A stretch of 64,000 nucleotides of DNA, taken from NCBI RefSeq assembly GCF_014633365.1, contig NC_068352.1:4642393-4706392 (forward strand), read 5' to 3'. Position numbers and translations under genes: made by a program. Source of the stretch: Diospyros lotus (taxonomy: Eukaryota > Streptophyta > Magnoliopsida > Ericales > Ebenaceae). Shown in pieces: positions 1 to 11,481 of the stretch (its first letter is position 1; every line of letters begins with the position of its first letter). The notes under the pieces are model-generated. The model saw only the letters and a program-made list of their open reading frames with translations. It was not told the DNA's origin and did no database searches.

Positions 1-351
1 TTAGGGGCATTAGCACAATTAGTCCATTTTCAGGGACTAAAATGCAATTAAAAGTTAGCCCGGGGACCATGTTGAAAAGGGTCTAAGTGCAATTATCCAA
101 AAGTTCGGGCCAAAGTGTAATTCTTGAAATCTTTTTACTAGGGGCATTTGGGAGATTCAGGAAAAAGCTCCATAAATGACTTTAGAGATAAGGATGAAGT
201 CTTATGATGACGTTAGAGATAAGATGAAGGTTCATGATGACTTTAAGGATAAGATTTGTATAAGATTTGATTGGATAAGAAAAGATTTGATTTGGATAAC
301 AATGATTGCAGAAGATCTTACAAGATTTTGGAATGATTATATAAAAGATAT

Positions 352-665
352 TAGAAGATTTGGAATGATTATAGAAAATTTACAATGATTGCAGAGAATC
401 TTAGAAGATTTTGGAATGATTACAAAAGATATTAGAAGGTTTGGAATGATTATAGAAAATTTACAATGATTGCAGAGAATCTTAAAAGATTTTAGAATGA
501 TTACAAAAGATATTAGAAGATTTGGAATGATTATAGAAGATTTACAATGATTGCAGAGAATCTTAGAAGAGTTTGGAATGATTGCAAAAGATATCAAAAG
601 ATTTGGAATGATTATAGAAAATATTAGAAGATTTGGAATGATTGGAAAAGATTTTGAAAGATTTA
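352..665. repeat. 81-bp tandem repeat inside LTR copy A
   Basis: About three and a half copies of an AT-rich unit of roughly 81 bp, built from shorter 'ttggaatgattayaraaga' motifs. Repeat starts are near 354, 438 and 519. It accounts for the spurious open frames on both strands between 176 and 597. Confidence 0.85.
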
Positions 666-955
666 AAATGATTGCAGAATATATATTTCTTGGTGGATAA
701 GTTTCCTAAACATATAAATAAGGGCTCAAGGCTAAGAATTCTCTCATTCGAAGTTGTGATACATTTGTGCTAGACGATAGTGCTTCGGGTTTAGTGGATA
801 GAGGGTTTTTAAAGCATACGCGAGGCATCACACGCGTAGAACACTTGGGCAGCGCGTGAGGACCTGTAAGGAGGTGGTTTGGTTAAAAGACTTGAGGAGT
901 TGCACGAAAATTGAGGTTGAGCACAAGATTCGAGGTGTTCTGAGTTTCGTTCAAG

Positions 956-1205
956 GTGAGTGGTTCTCCTCCAAAACTTGATTTATTGTGAGTGTTCTAT
1001 CGAAAAACTTGGTTTTAAGTTGTGAGTGGTTCTCCTCCAAAACTTGATTTATTGTGAGTGTTCTACCGAAAAACTTGGTTTTAAGTTGTGAGTGGTTCTC
1101 CTCCAAAACTTGATTTATTGTGAGTGTTCTACCGAAAAAATTGGTTTTAAGTTGTGAGTGTTTGCCCCCAAAACTTGATTTATTGTGCTTGTTCTATCTG
1201 AACAT
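956..1205. repeat. 66-bp tandem repeat inside LTR copy A
   Basis: Unit starts 'gtgagtggttctcctccaaa' at 956, 1022 and 1088, with a diverged copy at 1154. The period is exactly 66 bp for the first three copies, which are almost identical. Confidence 0.9.
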
Positions 1206-1398
1206 ATGGTGATTTCATGCAAAATGGTTTTGTGCATTAAAATGGTAACCGGTGACGGTTGGATTTATGAGAGAGGTTTGTCCCTAAACGTTTTGAACTG
1301 TGCATTGCATTTTATAAATGTTGTTTATACGATGCATTGAATTGTGAATTGTGGCATTGTCTTGAGTTTTATGTGTACGTATAGAATGTTAGCCTCAG

Positions 1399-1736
1399 AT
1401 GTTGTCTGGATAGTGTAGCCATAATTCTCCAAGGGCGTGACGGAATAATAGGGGTATCTGATGCTGGTGTGCATGTCAGGATAGCCGCCTTGATTTCCGT
1501 GCCAGACCGTTTGGTCAGGGAAGTTGCACTAGGACGACTAGGTGGTTCATACTGTGTTGTTCATGTGGGATGTCAGTCTAGGATGTTGTCTGGATAGTGT
1601 AGCCGTAATTCTCCAAGGGCATGACGGAATAATAGGGGTATCTGATGCTAGGTGTGCATGTCAGGATAGCCGCCTTGATTTCCGTGCCAGGCCGTTTGGC
1701 CAGGGAAGTTGCACTAGGACGACTAGGTGGTCCATG
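1399..1736. repeat. 184-bp direct duplication inside LTR copy A
   Basis: The block starting 'atgttgtctggatagtgtag' at 1399 recurs at 1583 with few mismatches over about 150 bp, so the period is 184 bp. It lies where the other family-1 copies carry the 'ctcaagtggcggggctgaga'-type block. Confidence 0.85.
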
Positions 1737-2419
1737 TGAAATTTTGGAGTTGGGATTGTATGGTGGTTCCTGGATGCTTAAAGTGGGAACGTATTCTGGT
1801 GAGATGCGTTGGCAGCCCCATTTAAGCTAGAATCGCTTCGCGTCGTCGTGTCAACGAGTCGGTGTGGTGGCATAGCTTTTAGAGAGATTGCTCTTTCCCC
1901 ATGGTAGGGTTAAGCGCGTGGAAATTCTCTTGAGTTAGGGCTTACCGGGTGTATTGGTTTATTTCATGTCTTGCATTATTCATGAAAAATGTGTTTTGAA
2001 CTCTCACTTAGATGATTCATCATCTAATTTAGACTTTGTCCCTGGAATATTCAAACGTTCCAGGTGAAGGCAGCGGTGCAAAAGGGAAAGGAATCATCGA
2101 GGAGTGAAGGCGATTAGCGGATAGTTTACATTATGTTTTTTCAGTTATGTTATTTACTTTTGAAAACGTCATGTAAACGTTGGTGCAACTTTATATATAA
2201 ATAAAGTGGTTTCGGTTATGACCTGTTGAGGTTTCGATCTAGCTTCCGCATTTGTGTTGGTGAACCTATCTTGGTTTATTAATGGTTCATAGTTGATATA
2301 CTGAGAAGGTGTAACGAGATCTTCGGGAAATGGTTTTTGTGATGAGTTTTTGTTTGAAAAAAAAATTTATCCCCGGAATCTTACGTTACGTTAACGCTCC
2401 CAGGAATTGGGGTGTTACA

Positions 2420-3753
2420 TACAAAGCCACTGACTATCGACTGTGGGTCATGACAGTTGATGGCTGCATGTATGGGTGCCAGTCATCGTCTGTTACGATA
2501 AGCGCTAGACGAGCCAGAAGAGCTGGTACTGACAGATTCCCGCCTTGGTTTGTGCATATCATGATGTATGTGCTACAGGGGGCTGGGTTGCATTCATGTG
2601 GGAACATGCCTTGTGTGTGATGGGATGTGTGATCATTTGCATGACCCGATTGGTCTAAGAGCCAACTTGGGTATCCTAGGTGAGTATATGCATTTAGAGC
2701 ATGTCGTATGTGTGTATTTCTATGTGGGCGTAGTAGGGCTTGATGCTTGGTTTATGGGGGCCTTGTCATCACGTTTATGCTACAAAAGCCATTGCATTTC
2801 CTATTTGTTGCATTGCATGGTGAGGATGCAAGCTCGAGGAAAGACTTTAGATATTAGCTCGGGGTTGGCCCGAGGGAGCTTCGACTCAGCTTAGAAATTA
2901 GCTCAGGGTTGGCCCGAATGAGCTTCGGCTCGGCTTAGATATTAGCTCGGGGTTGGCCCGAGGGAAGACCAAGATCGCGGAAGTATATGATAATGTGATG
3001 ATGACAAGAAGAGCACATGAGGGTATGATGGGTAATAGGAAGAACATGTAACGAGTATCAGGAAAAGCCAAATGTTGAATGTCAGGAAAAGCCGACCATG
3101 GTCAGGAAAATGCGGGTCTTTATGGATAATGAAATGATAGCCTATGTTAGGCTGCAACAGGTTTGTATGCAGAACCTGGGTGCCAATATGTGACTTATGT
3201 GGGCCCCTGGTTCCTTATGTGTAGTTAATTTTATGTTATGCATTTAGAAGTAAAGCACTTATGGCTCATGACATGGCGTGATTGCATTGGCATGAATTGC
3301 ATGAGGTGTCATGGGAAGAGTCCAATCTTTAACCTATAACCTTCCTTTCATGAGCTTGTTGAGTCTCGCGACTCACGTTTGTTTTACATCATTCCAGGTT
3401 AGCATATCCCGAGGTCGCAGGTACGTACATTAGAGTTGGGTCCATATCGTCTGGTCAGGATAGCAAGTGCAGAGTTCTCCCGAAACTAGATCTTGGGTGT
3501 CATTGTGCCTTTGTTAAGGTTAATGTTTACGTTTTTGAGATTGACGTATGTTATATAAGCCCAGGTGGGCTCAAGTAATGAATGGTTTTGTAAAGATGAT
3601 TTTGAGATGTTATAAAATAAAAATAAAAAAGAATATGATTTTAATAAGGGTTGTATATGAGATGTAGTTGTGTTATTGTTCGATATTATTTTAGTAACAA
3701 CTATCTCACGGATCCCCTATGCTAGCGGCGGCTCCGAGAGGCGGGCCGTTACA
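2420..3753 (+). mobile_element. LTR remnant, family 2 (3' part), interrupted by LTR copy A
   Basis: This segment ends in 'ggcgggccgttaca' at 3753. It shares blocks with the complete solo LTR at 59867-62182 read on its minus strand. One is the 'gactcac...catcattccarg' segment (here 3369-3405). Another is a stretch rich in 'tatgtgggcg' and 'gatgcttg' around 2690-2760. Its 5' half should lie upstream of the window, on the far side of copy A. It contains a 44-bp tandem repeat (2847-2965, 'attagctcggggttggcccg'). No coding content was recognised. Confidence 0.6.
2847..2965. repeat. 44-bp tandem repeat in LTR family 2
   Basis: Three copies start at 2847, 2891 and 2935. Each contains 'attagctcggggttggcccg' followed by an 'agcttcggctcggctt'-like tail, and the third copy is truncated. 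Confidence 0.85.
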
Positions 3754-3758
3754 TACTG

Positions 3759-5011
3759 TCTTATACTGATGACCCTGGAAAAGGAAGCATGATAGTATAA
3801 GGTAAATTTCATGAATTACCCTTGAAGTTTGTCTAAATTGCACCAATCATCTCTATGTTTTCAAAAATAGCATTAACTTTCATCGAGATTAATTACCGCA
3901 ATTTCCCAAAAGTTCATTGCTTCATAGGTAAATTTTATATAGGATACAATTGAGTGTTAGAATTAGAAATTAGAAATTGAGCGCCTTCATGTCCACATTC
4001 CACATTCCCTTCCGCTTTTACCCTTTTGATATTGATATTTCCACCATCTTTCAAATGAATGAATTTCACAAATTTTTATTATAAATAAACTTAAAATATG
4101 AGGGATAGTTTTGTCCATAAGATATTTGATTGTCTAAATTCTTTAACATTACAAATTTTATTATAAATCTTTATCTATAATAAAAATTTATAAAATTTAT
4201 TCATTTGAAAAATGGTGGAAATATCAATATCAAAAGGACAAAAATGAAAGGAAATGTGCATGAGAAAGCATTAATACAACCCCCATCCCTTTCCCCTTCC
4301 CTCTCCTTTCTAAGTTCTAACACTTAATTGTATCTTATATTTGGCAGTTTTTTTATCAAACAGACTCCACAATAAAGGAAACGCCTTTTTATTTCAATTT
4401 CATAAAATAATATCAATCAGAAGCTTCATTGCTTCACAGGTAAAAATTGCAGCAGCCCCAACCACCTGTTAGGATTAAATTTTATAAAAAAAAAAATTCT
4501 TTTTCAAATGCATAGATAGGTTATAGAATATTATTGACCATTCATATTACTGTAGTTTCAGTAAAAAGAAATTTTTTTAAATTAAAATTAATAAAATCTT
4601 ATTTATGTTCAACAATGTCATAAGAAATATTAAAAAAAATTATTTTCTAAATTAGAATACACAAATTTAATTAGTGATTTTATATATCAAAATATAAAAA
4701 AATAAAATTTTTATAATTTTTATTATTTATCGCCTAGGACCCCACCAACCCTTGAGTTGGCCCTGCCCTTGTCGTATAATAACAATGGTTAATTTTTTTT
4801 AAATTTTGAAAATGCAATCCTCCTCTACTTTCCTTCTCTTTGTTAAAACAAAAAATAAAAAAATAAAATTAAAGAACACAACCAGATATGGAACCCACTA
4901 GTATTGGCTGTAATTAAGGAACTCATGAAATTAGGGTTCCTCCATGGAACCTAGTCAAATGTGGAACCTTAAATCCTAAATGTAGGTTCCTTCGTGGAAC
5001 CTAGATGCAAT
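3759..5011. other. AT-rich intergenic stretch with no gene
   Basis: No coding region was seen. It holds the foldback element at 3936-4340. Just before the CACTA insertion it holds two near-identical palindromic motifs of the form 'aggttccnncntggaaccta', at about 4934-4953 and 4984-5003. Confidence 0.6.
3936..4340. mobile_element. Foldback (MITE-like) element
   Basis: Long imperfect inverted repeat. The left arm begins 'tatataggatacaattgagt' and its match on the other strand ends the element ('aatataagatacaattaagt' read from 4340 backwards). A second matching stretch, 'ccttttgatattgatatttc', lies deeper in the left arm with its reverse complement near 4210-4240. The arms extend about 180 bp each, separated by an AT-rich loop. 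No coding capacity. A TA-type duplication is possible but cannot be distinguished from the AT-rich flanks. Confidence 0.65.
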
Positions 5012-6096
5012 TTGCACTATAACAAAAACATGCATTAACGATCAAAAATTAGCGACGATATTAGTTTTGGTCGTTAATGTAGTACTATTAACGATTAAAT
5101 ATAAATCCCGTCGTTAATGACTAAAATTTTTAATTCGAACCATAAAATAATAAAAAAAATCATCGGGCATGAAATTAAACACTACATTTGAAAAATAAAT
5201 AAAAAGTTTAAAAATCATAATATTATTAAAAAAATTATTATTTTAAATTTTAAAAATCATAAAATGAAATAATATCGAGGGATTACATTATATAGAATTG
5301 AGTCTAGGAACTATCTTGTTAATCTATTTTTCTCTATAAATAGGAGAATTTTTACTAAGCTAAAAAGTTTAAAAACCATAATATATGGATGATATTTTAT
5401 CTTATATTTGACAACAATATCATATATCACTATCTAATATATAGACATTGTAACACAATTAAATGTACAATTAAGTCATTCATAATAAACAATTAGAGAA
5501 GTGACATGTGTTATTCTTGTTAAAAAATAAAAAAAATATTTATTTAATATATTTAGGTAGTGTTTGTTAAAATTAGCAGAATAAGATAATATCAATATAA
5601 GTTCGGAATGGTTTTCGGATGAAAATATGGAATGATATTCTCCCTTAATAGTTATATTATAAAAAAATTATAGGGGGTTAATTTTTATTTTTAAAATTTA
5701 AGTGTTATGTATATTCCAGATCCCTCTCTCGAGATTTACCCTAAGTGCGGTGGAAGTTTTGAATTTTTATTTTTTAAATTATTTTCATGAAACTCGAGAT
5801 TTACCCTAATAATTTGTAGATGTTCTGCAGATTTCGTTTAATATAATTTATTTATAGAAAATAAATTAATTATTTGAGATAACAAATTATTAATAAATAA
5901 TTTAATATATCAAACTAATTTATTATAATTATTAGATTTATAATATAATTATATTTTTAAATAAATATTAATTTGAAATACAATAATTTAAATTATTTAA
6001 TAATAAGATTTTATTTAAATTATTTTATTTTTATTAATTAAATAATTATTAATATTATTTTTATTTAATTATTAAATATTAAAAAAACTAAATAAA

Positions 6097-6690
6097 TTGA
6101 AGAGGCGGGAATCTCCTCCGCCTCTTTCCTCCCCCCCTCCCAAAATCCCTAAGTCCCCAAACCTCCCCCAAATCCCCAAGTCCCCCTTCTTTAGCTCTCT
6201 AACTCGCCCTCTTCCTTCTTTCCCAGCCCCCCAAACAACCCTTTTCTCTGCGTCTCCCTCGATCTCCCTATTTCCCACCCTTTGCCCTTACCCTCGCCCT
6301 GGCTCTCTCTCTCTCGCCCTCGTTCTGGCTCTCTCGCCCTCCTCCTTATTTCCCAGCCCCCCCAAAAAACCCTTATCTCTGCATCTCCCTCGATCTCTCT
6401 TTTTCCCACCCTTCGCCCTCGCCCTCGCCCTCGCTCTCGCTCTCGCCTCTCGCAGCTCACCCTCAGCCTCGCTCTCGTGGCTCGCCCGCTGCCTCACCAT
6501 CGCCCTTGCTCTCCCTCACAGGCTCGCCTTCGACCTCACTCTCGCGGCTCGCCCGCTGCCTCGCCACCGCTCTCGCTCATTGGCTCGGCCTCGTGGCTCG
6601 TCCTCGCCATCAGCCTTGCCGCCGTTTCCTCCTCCTATCGTCGCCGCTGCCGGATCTGCCCTCGTTTGCCGCTGCTAGTATTACATTCTT
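6097..6690 (+). repeat. C/T-rich, partly duplicated stretch upstream of the captured PFK exons
   Basis: Pyrimidine-rich sequence. A block of about 85 bp at 6209-6292 ('ttcccagccccccaaa...cctcgatctc') is repeated at 6335-6420, followed by 'gccctcgccctcgct' microsatellite-like runs. It gives long open frames on both strands (for example 193 codons from 6097) made almost only of P, S, L and A. I read these as compositional, not coding. It may derive from the 5' untranslated region or promoter of the captured gene. Confidence 0.6.
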
Positions 6691-6739
6691 CATTATTTGT
6701 TCTGTTTACATAATCTGATTTCTTCATTATGATTTTTAG

Positions 6740-7425
6740 TGCCGGAAATGACGACTGAAAGTGGCAGTAGTTGGTGTGCCAAAAACCATAGATAATGATA
6801 TTCTGCTAATGGATAAAACTTTTGGTTTTGATACTGCTGTTGAAGAAGCACAGCGTGTAATAAATTCAGCATACAATAAGGTGCAAGTTTCATTTAGTTC
6901 TTATTTTGTTTGTTGTGCATTGGTGCAAGTTGCTTTTAATTCTTACTGTTGCCCTTATTTTGTTTGTTATGAATTTGGTGTAATTATTAAATCATTCTTC
7001 ATTTCTTGGAGTTATGTACCTGTAGTTTACAATCCTTCCTGGTATTAGTACCTTGATTTCTGAGTTTTCTTTCAATCTTCCAACAGGCACATAGTGCTTA
7101 TCATGGTATTGGCATAGTCAAATTGATGGGGTGTAGTAGTGGATTTATAGCCATTCATGTCGTGTTTGCTAGTGGACAAATTGATATATGGGGATATATG
7201 TTTGATCCCAGAGGTACTTAATCAGGATATTTAATAAAATTTCTTTTACCTGAGCTTAGATATTTATTTGATGTTTGCATGCACTTCAGGTACCTTTTAA
7301 TTTACATGGACCACATGGTGTCCAAAGGCATCTGAAGTACCTAATTGAGACAAAGGGATCAGTTGTTGTCTGTGTGGCAGAGGGAGCTGGGCAAATGAGT
7401 TATGTCTCAATTATTGGCTTCTAGG
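6740..7425 (+). pseudogene. Captured fragment of an ATP-dependent 6-phosphofructokinase gene
   Basis: Three exon-like pieces separated by intron-like sequence with GT/AG junctions: 6740-6880, 7087-7213 and 7290-about 7400. Their translation matches the substrate-binding core of plant phosphofructokinase, the enzyme that phosphorylates fructose 6-phosphate in glycolysis. Seen are '[14 protein letters not shown]', '[18 protein letters not shown]', 'AHSAYHGIGIVKLMG' and 'VPFNLHGPHGV', then 'CVAEGAGQ'. The wording resembles the plastid-type subgroup (PFK4/5), which is an inference. In exon 2 an extra 10 bp (about 7189-7198, 'ggggatatat') shifts the frame just before the LIPE-type segment. After 'AEGAGQ' the match stops. 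The N- and C-terminal halves are missing. Introns are retained, so this is a DNA-level capture by the surrounding CACTA element, not a processed retrocopy. Confidence 0.85.
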
Positions 7426-7937
7426 TCAAACTATATTTAGATAAATGATACATATGTATCTGTTGTAGTCCCATGATCCCATCTATGTATGCCTTTTGTT
7501 ATTACCTCATACTGGAACAAGTTTATGTAAAACAAGTGAATTTTTTATGTTTGATATATAAGTTGGCAAGTCCATTATGGCTTTTATATTTTCTTGACTA
7601 ACATTGCAAAACTGTTGGTTTTACTACCTTTTTAGTTGCTTTGACCTCCCTATTGTTCACTTGTAATAGTAGGTTATTTTAATATAATTATAAAGTATAT
7701 TATTGATAACAACCTTTAAAAGAATTTTAGTAGCCAATTAATTACTTTTTGTTAATATATTTTATGTGAGAGGGAGAGCCTTGGTTGCAACAGTATGGTT
7801 GCTCTGGGATCAAAAGGTCACAAGTCTAAGTCAAGGGTCTTGTATTTATATAGCCTTTTACATCCCCGACAGACAATTATCTATTGGAATTGATGAGCAG
7901 TTGACAGTTTTTCCTTTGCATTTTAAACTTTGGCTAC

Positions 7938-10900
7938 TGTTAGACTTTTTCTTCCCGCAAGTGTACGGAATTGTAACAAGTAATATAATGATGAATCTGT
8001 TGAGTTCTAACTTAGTCAAGAGGGGGGGTGAATTGACACCTTTCAAAAACTTTAATGCAAAACTTATGCACGTATATATATGAGAAAACAAATTTAATAT
8101 AAACCAAAATTGTAGTTGAGAGTACGGGAGCACTTAAATACTAGACGGATAATATGATATCCGCCAGCTGTGCTAGTATGTGCTTAGATCCAATATACTC
8201 TTCAAATTACAACTTGGTGAAAAACATGTGATTTGAATGCACACAATAACAAGACTTTAAATAAACCAAATGGAATATTGAATGAGTACAAAGAATGATC
8301 AATTAAAGCAAATCAGAATATAATAGCCAACAAGAATGTAGGCCTTAGGATTTGGCCACACAAAAAACAAAAACAAACAAGTATAATCAAGCAAGAATAA
8401 GTAAAGAGTGAAGAGAAGAAGGACACAACGATTTATAGTGGTTCGGCCCTTATGGCTTACATCCACTACCTAAGGATTCCCTTCCTTAGGATTTTCAATC
8501 AAATCCACTATATGAAACTTTTCTTACAACCACCAAAGCCTTCACTTGGCTTCACCACCACCAAACTATTTCTGGAGTCTCACACTCACTAGTTTGGATT
8601 TTGTACGCTCTTTACAAGATAGAAGAGATTGAAAAATAGGGTTCTCTCAAAAATAATACAATGAAGTGTAGAGAACTCTCTTAGTTTTCTCTCAAGAAGA
8701 TAGAGGAAAAGAAAGACTTGGAGAGAATGAGAATCTTGGCTAATGATGTAGAAAATGATAGGGCTTCCAAAAGTTGTTCCAAAGTCTTCAAGAGACCCTT
8801 TTATATAGTGCTAGAGAAGGCTTTCCTTGATCAATCTCAGCCCTCCATGTGTCAAGTCTTCAAGCCAATCTCAGCCCTTCATTTGAATTCTTGATTTACC
8901 TTCTATAATCAGCTAACTTGATTGATCATCAAGATCTTTGACTTTTGTTGATCTCCAATCAGCCTTGAATGAGCAAATCAATTCCAATAATGCATGGTTG
9001 ACTTTAAGGATTAAAATATCAACAAAATCCTTCATAATTCGTGAAAAATCGACCATAAATAAGAAATAATAAATTCTGACTTCTAGTTGAATCTTCAATC
9101 ACCTTTGATTGTGTAATTGGCTCCTTAGCTTCCATAACAAGTATAGCTAATTTGAAATTTGAATTTAAACCTCCAAATGGTGGAAAATCCATCCAAATAT
9201 TCTCAAATAATGAAGCAAATTTGTCCAACAATGAATATATCAATCATAACTTTAAAAGCCCTTAATTGATCAAGTTTCCATACTAAAAATGTTGACAACA
9301 AGAAGAGAATCAATTTGTGTAGCTGAATATATGCAAGATATCCTTAGAATATTCTCCCATAATGAAGATATCAATTAGTCATAATGAGTAGGATAATTGA
9401 TTCCATGATTTGAGTAGAGGATCCTTTTAATGAGATAGAATCAACAATAAAGGAAAGTAATATCAATCAAGGTTTAACTTTCAAACCTTAATTTCCTCCA
9501 TTAATGATGAACAATAATGCTGAATCTTTAACTTCTCCATTTGAATGCAATTCAAAAATTCTTCCATATTTAACTAAGTAAAGAAGCTTCTAAGAACCTT
9601 TAAATTTACTCCATGATTCTCTTACCATATTTAGACAAACGAGAAGATGTAACCTTGATGAGTGTGCTCCATGTGGCTGCCATGTCATCAAAATGCCACA
9701 TTAACAATGCCATGTCGCCAAGTTACATATATGGCAACTCCATATAGTGGACTACTCCAATCTCCTCAAAAACTTCCATATATATCTTTTGAACTTCCCA
9801 TATATGAACAAGGATTCAATATATCTTCTAGACTTTCCATTCTAAGAAGAACTTTCCATTCATAGCTCAAATACTCAAATTTCTAGAAAGCTCTCTAAAA
9901 ACTTGTTTCCATATATAATGAAATCTCTATATAAGTATAAGAAGTTTCCATATATAACCTGTGTCATGAAATCACTAAAGAATAGCTTTGTAGCCTTATG
10001 AAGGCTTCATGCTTTGTTAGAACATAAAATATAAATTCACATTCACACATGCCAATCATCAATCATCAAAATCTACACTCAACAGAATCAAGTATCGTTC
10101 CCACGAGGATTGGTTTTTGGTCCCTACTTTAACCACTATTAACTTTAATAAGCCACACACAATTCAAAGAATACTCAATGAAAGTTTTATATAAATTAAA
10201 ACTAACTCACCAAAGGAAAACACACAATAATTCTTTAGGTTTTAAATATGGAAATCTAATGCGCTAGGGTTCATGAATCCACCGTAGTTCTATATTTGGT
10301 TTAATCTCTCAGTGATTGAGTTTTATAATTCTTGCTTTGAGCTGAAAATCGATGATCCTAAGCTAATCAAAAGCCTCTCTCGATGGTCAATCGAATCTAT
10401 GCTCACATATGAGATTAATTATCTCTAATTAATCTGCAAATATAAAAACATGCATTTATCCACAATGATCATCAAAATAAGATTTCACAAGGCATAACGG
10501 TATCTCTACCTATCATCGAACCTTATGTCATATATTATCAAGTGCTAATCTATATTGAATCTCTCGAAAGCAATATAAATCACAAACACGTTCTAATGGC
10601 GGCCAAGCATCAAAATGGAATTAATGCATAACAAACGATCAACTCAAAAGACAAGAATAAAATAAAACTCAAATACTTTTAATTAAACCATCATTGAACT
10701 AGGTTTCATCAATCACCCTAGCCACAAAGTACTTAGCCTAACATAGTTTCAACCAACGAAAAAGTAATAAAAACGGAGTTCATGATGTTGCAAAGAATAA
10801 AGAACAGAAAAATAAAACCAAAACCGAAGCTCTTCAAGAAAATCTCCTCTTTTTGCCTCGACTTGCCGTCTTCTCCTCCTTCCAAAAACTCCCCAATCTC

Positions 10901-11466
10901 TCAAAAATAAGCCTTTATATAGCCCTCTTTAGGTTATCAAAGTCCTTCACCTTGAAAGAGTCTATTTCCCTTTTATTTGGATTAAAACAGGCTTAAAACG
11001 GCCTTGTCACGAAGCTTTGAACCCTACCGCGATCCTACCGCGGTATGCTTGTTGCTGCAGACCCGTGAGCTCTAGAAAATAATTCCTAAAGCGGTCCTAC
11101 AGCTGTATGCATACCGCTGTAAGACCGTGAGCTCCAGAAAATAAGTCTTATAGCGGTGCTACAGCGGTATGCATACCGCTCTAAGCCCGCTAGCTTTCTT
11201 CTTTGGCCTCTTGCTTTATCATCTTCAACTTCTTGTTCTCGATACTCTTTTGCTTCTTTTTTTAATTCGAAACCTGACCATGCCTCCAAGCTTCATTTCA
11301 CTCCCATCATGCACCAAAAATCACTCTTTTTGCTCCATGTCCGCTTTAACACATGCTCCACATCTACATAACCATATATAGAACCAAATCAAGTAGAAAT
11401 CATGCTCATTGAATGTATAAATGCTAAGTTTATAGGCCAAAATAAGTGTATAAAAGACACTTATCA
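7938..11466 (-). repeat. 3' LTR of the Athila element (contains a later insertion)
   Basis: Matches 18347-19794 throughout, apart from the 2,092-bp insertion with its duplicated GAATC at 7998-10089. Without the insertion the LTR is 1,437 bp. It carries the CCTACCGCGG-type and 'ccgctgtaagacc'-type repeated motifs near 11025-11190. Confidence 0.9.
7998..10084. mobile_element. Solo LTR (probably Ty1/Copia) inside the Athila 3' LTR
   Basis: A 2,087-bp insertion with TGTTGAG...CTCAACA ends, flanked by GAATC (7993-7997 and 10085-10089). The uninterrupted partner LTR at 18347 shows the empty site. It has no ORF of note, no primer-binding site and no internal domain, so it is best explained as a solo LTR left by recombination. 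The 'agagggggggtgaattga' and 'gatttatagtggttcggcc' segments are common in plant Copia (Sirevirus-like) LTRs. The clade and the orientation are inferences. Confidence 0.75.
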
Positions 11467-11481
11467 AATACCCCCAAACTT
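11467..11481 (-). other. Polypurine tract of the Athila element
   Basis: On the minus strand this reads AAGTTTGGGGGTATT directly before the start of the 3' LTR (TGATAAGTG...). That is the expected place for plus-strand DNA priming. Confidence 0.7.

Larger units (their letters stand above)
1..2419 (+). mobile_element. Long terminal repeat, family 1 (copy A), cut by the window start
   Basis: This is the 3' part of a non-coding LTR. It ends in GGGGTGTTACA at 2419 and shares several blocks with the complete LTRs at 31691-34333, 46815-49628, 51456-56991 and 51881-54779. The shared blocks include the palindromic TAGATGATTCATCATCTA box at 2009-2026, the following 'ggaatattcaaacgttccagg' block, and the 'gaggtttcgatct.gcttccgc' block near 2228. 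The 5' end lies outside the window, so whether this is a solo LTR or part of a complete element cannot be told. The five bases after the end are TACAA. It is unusually rich in internal tandem repeats, listed separately. Short open frames inside it are not credible genes. Confidence 0.75.

Noticed and set aside
956..1205. Regularly spaced repeats that could suggest a CRISPR-like array
   Set aside because: The units are contiguous tandem copies without unique spacers, in plant LTR sequence.
6097..6713. 193- and 143-codon proline/serine/leucine-rich frames
   Set aside because: Overlapping frames on both strands of C/T-rich repeated sequence; composition only.
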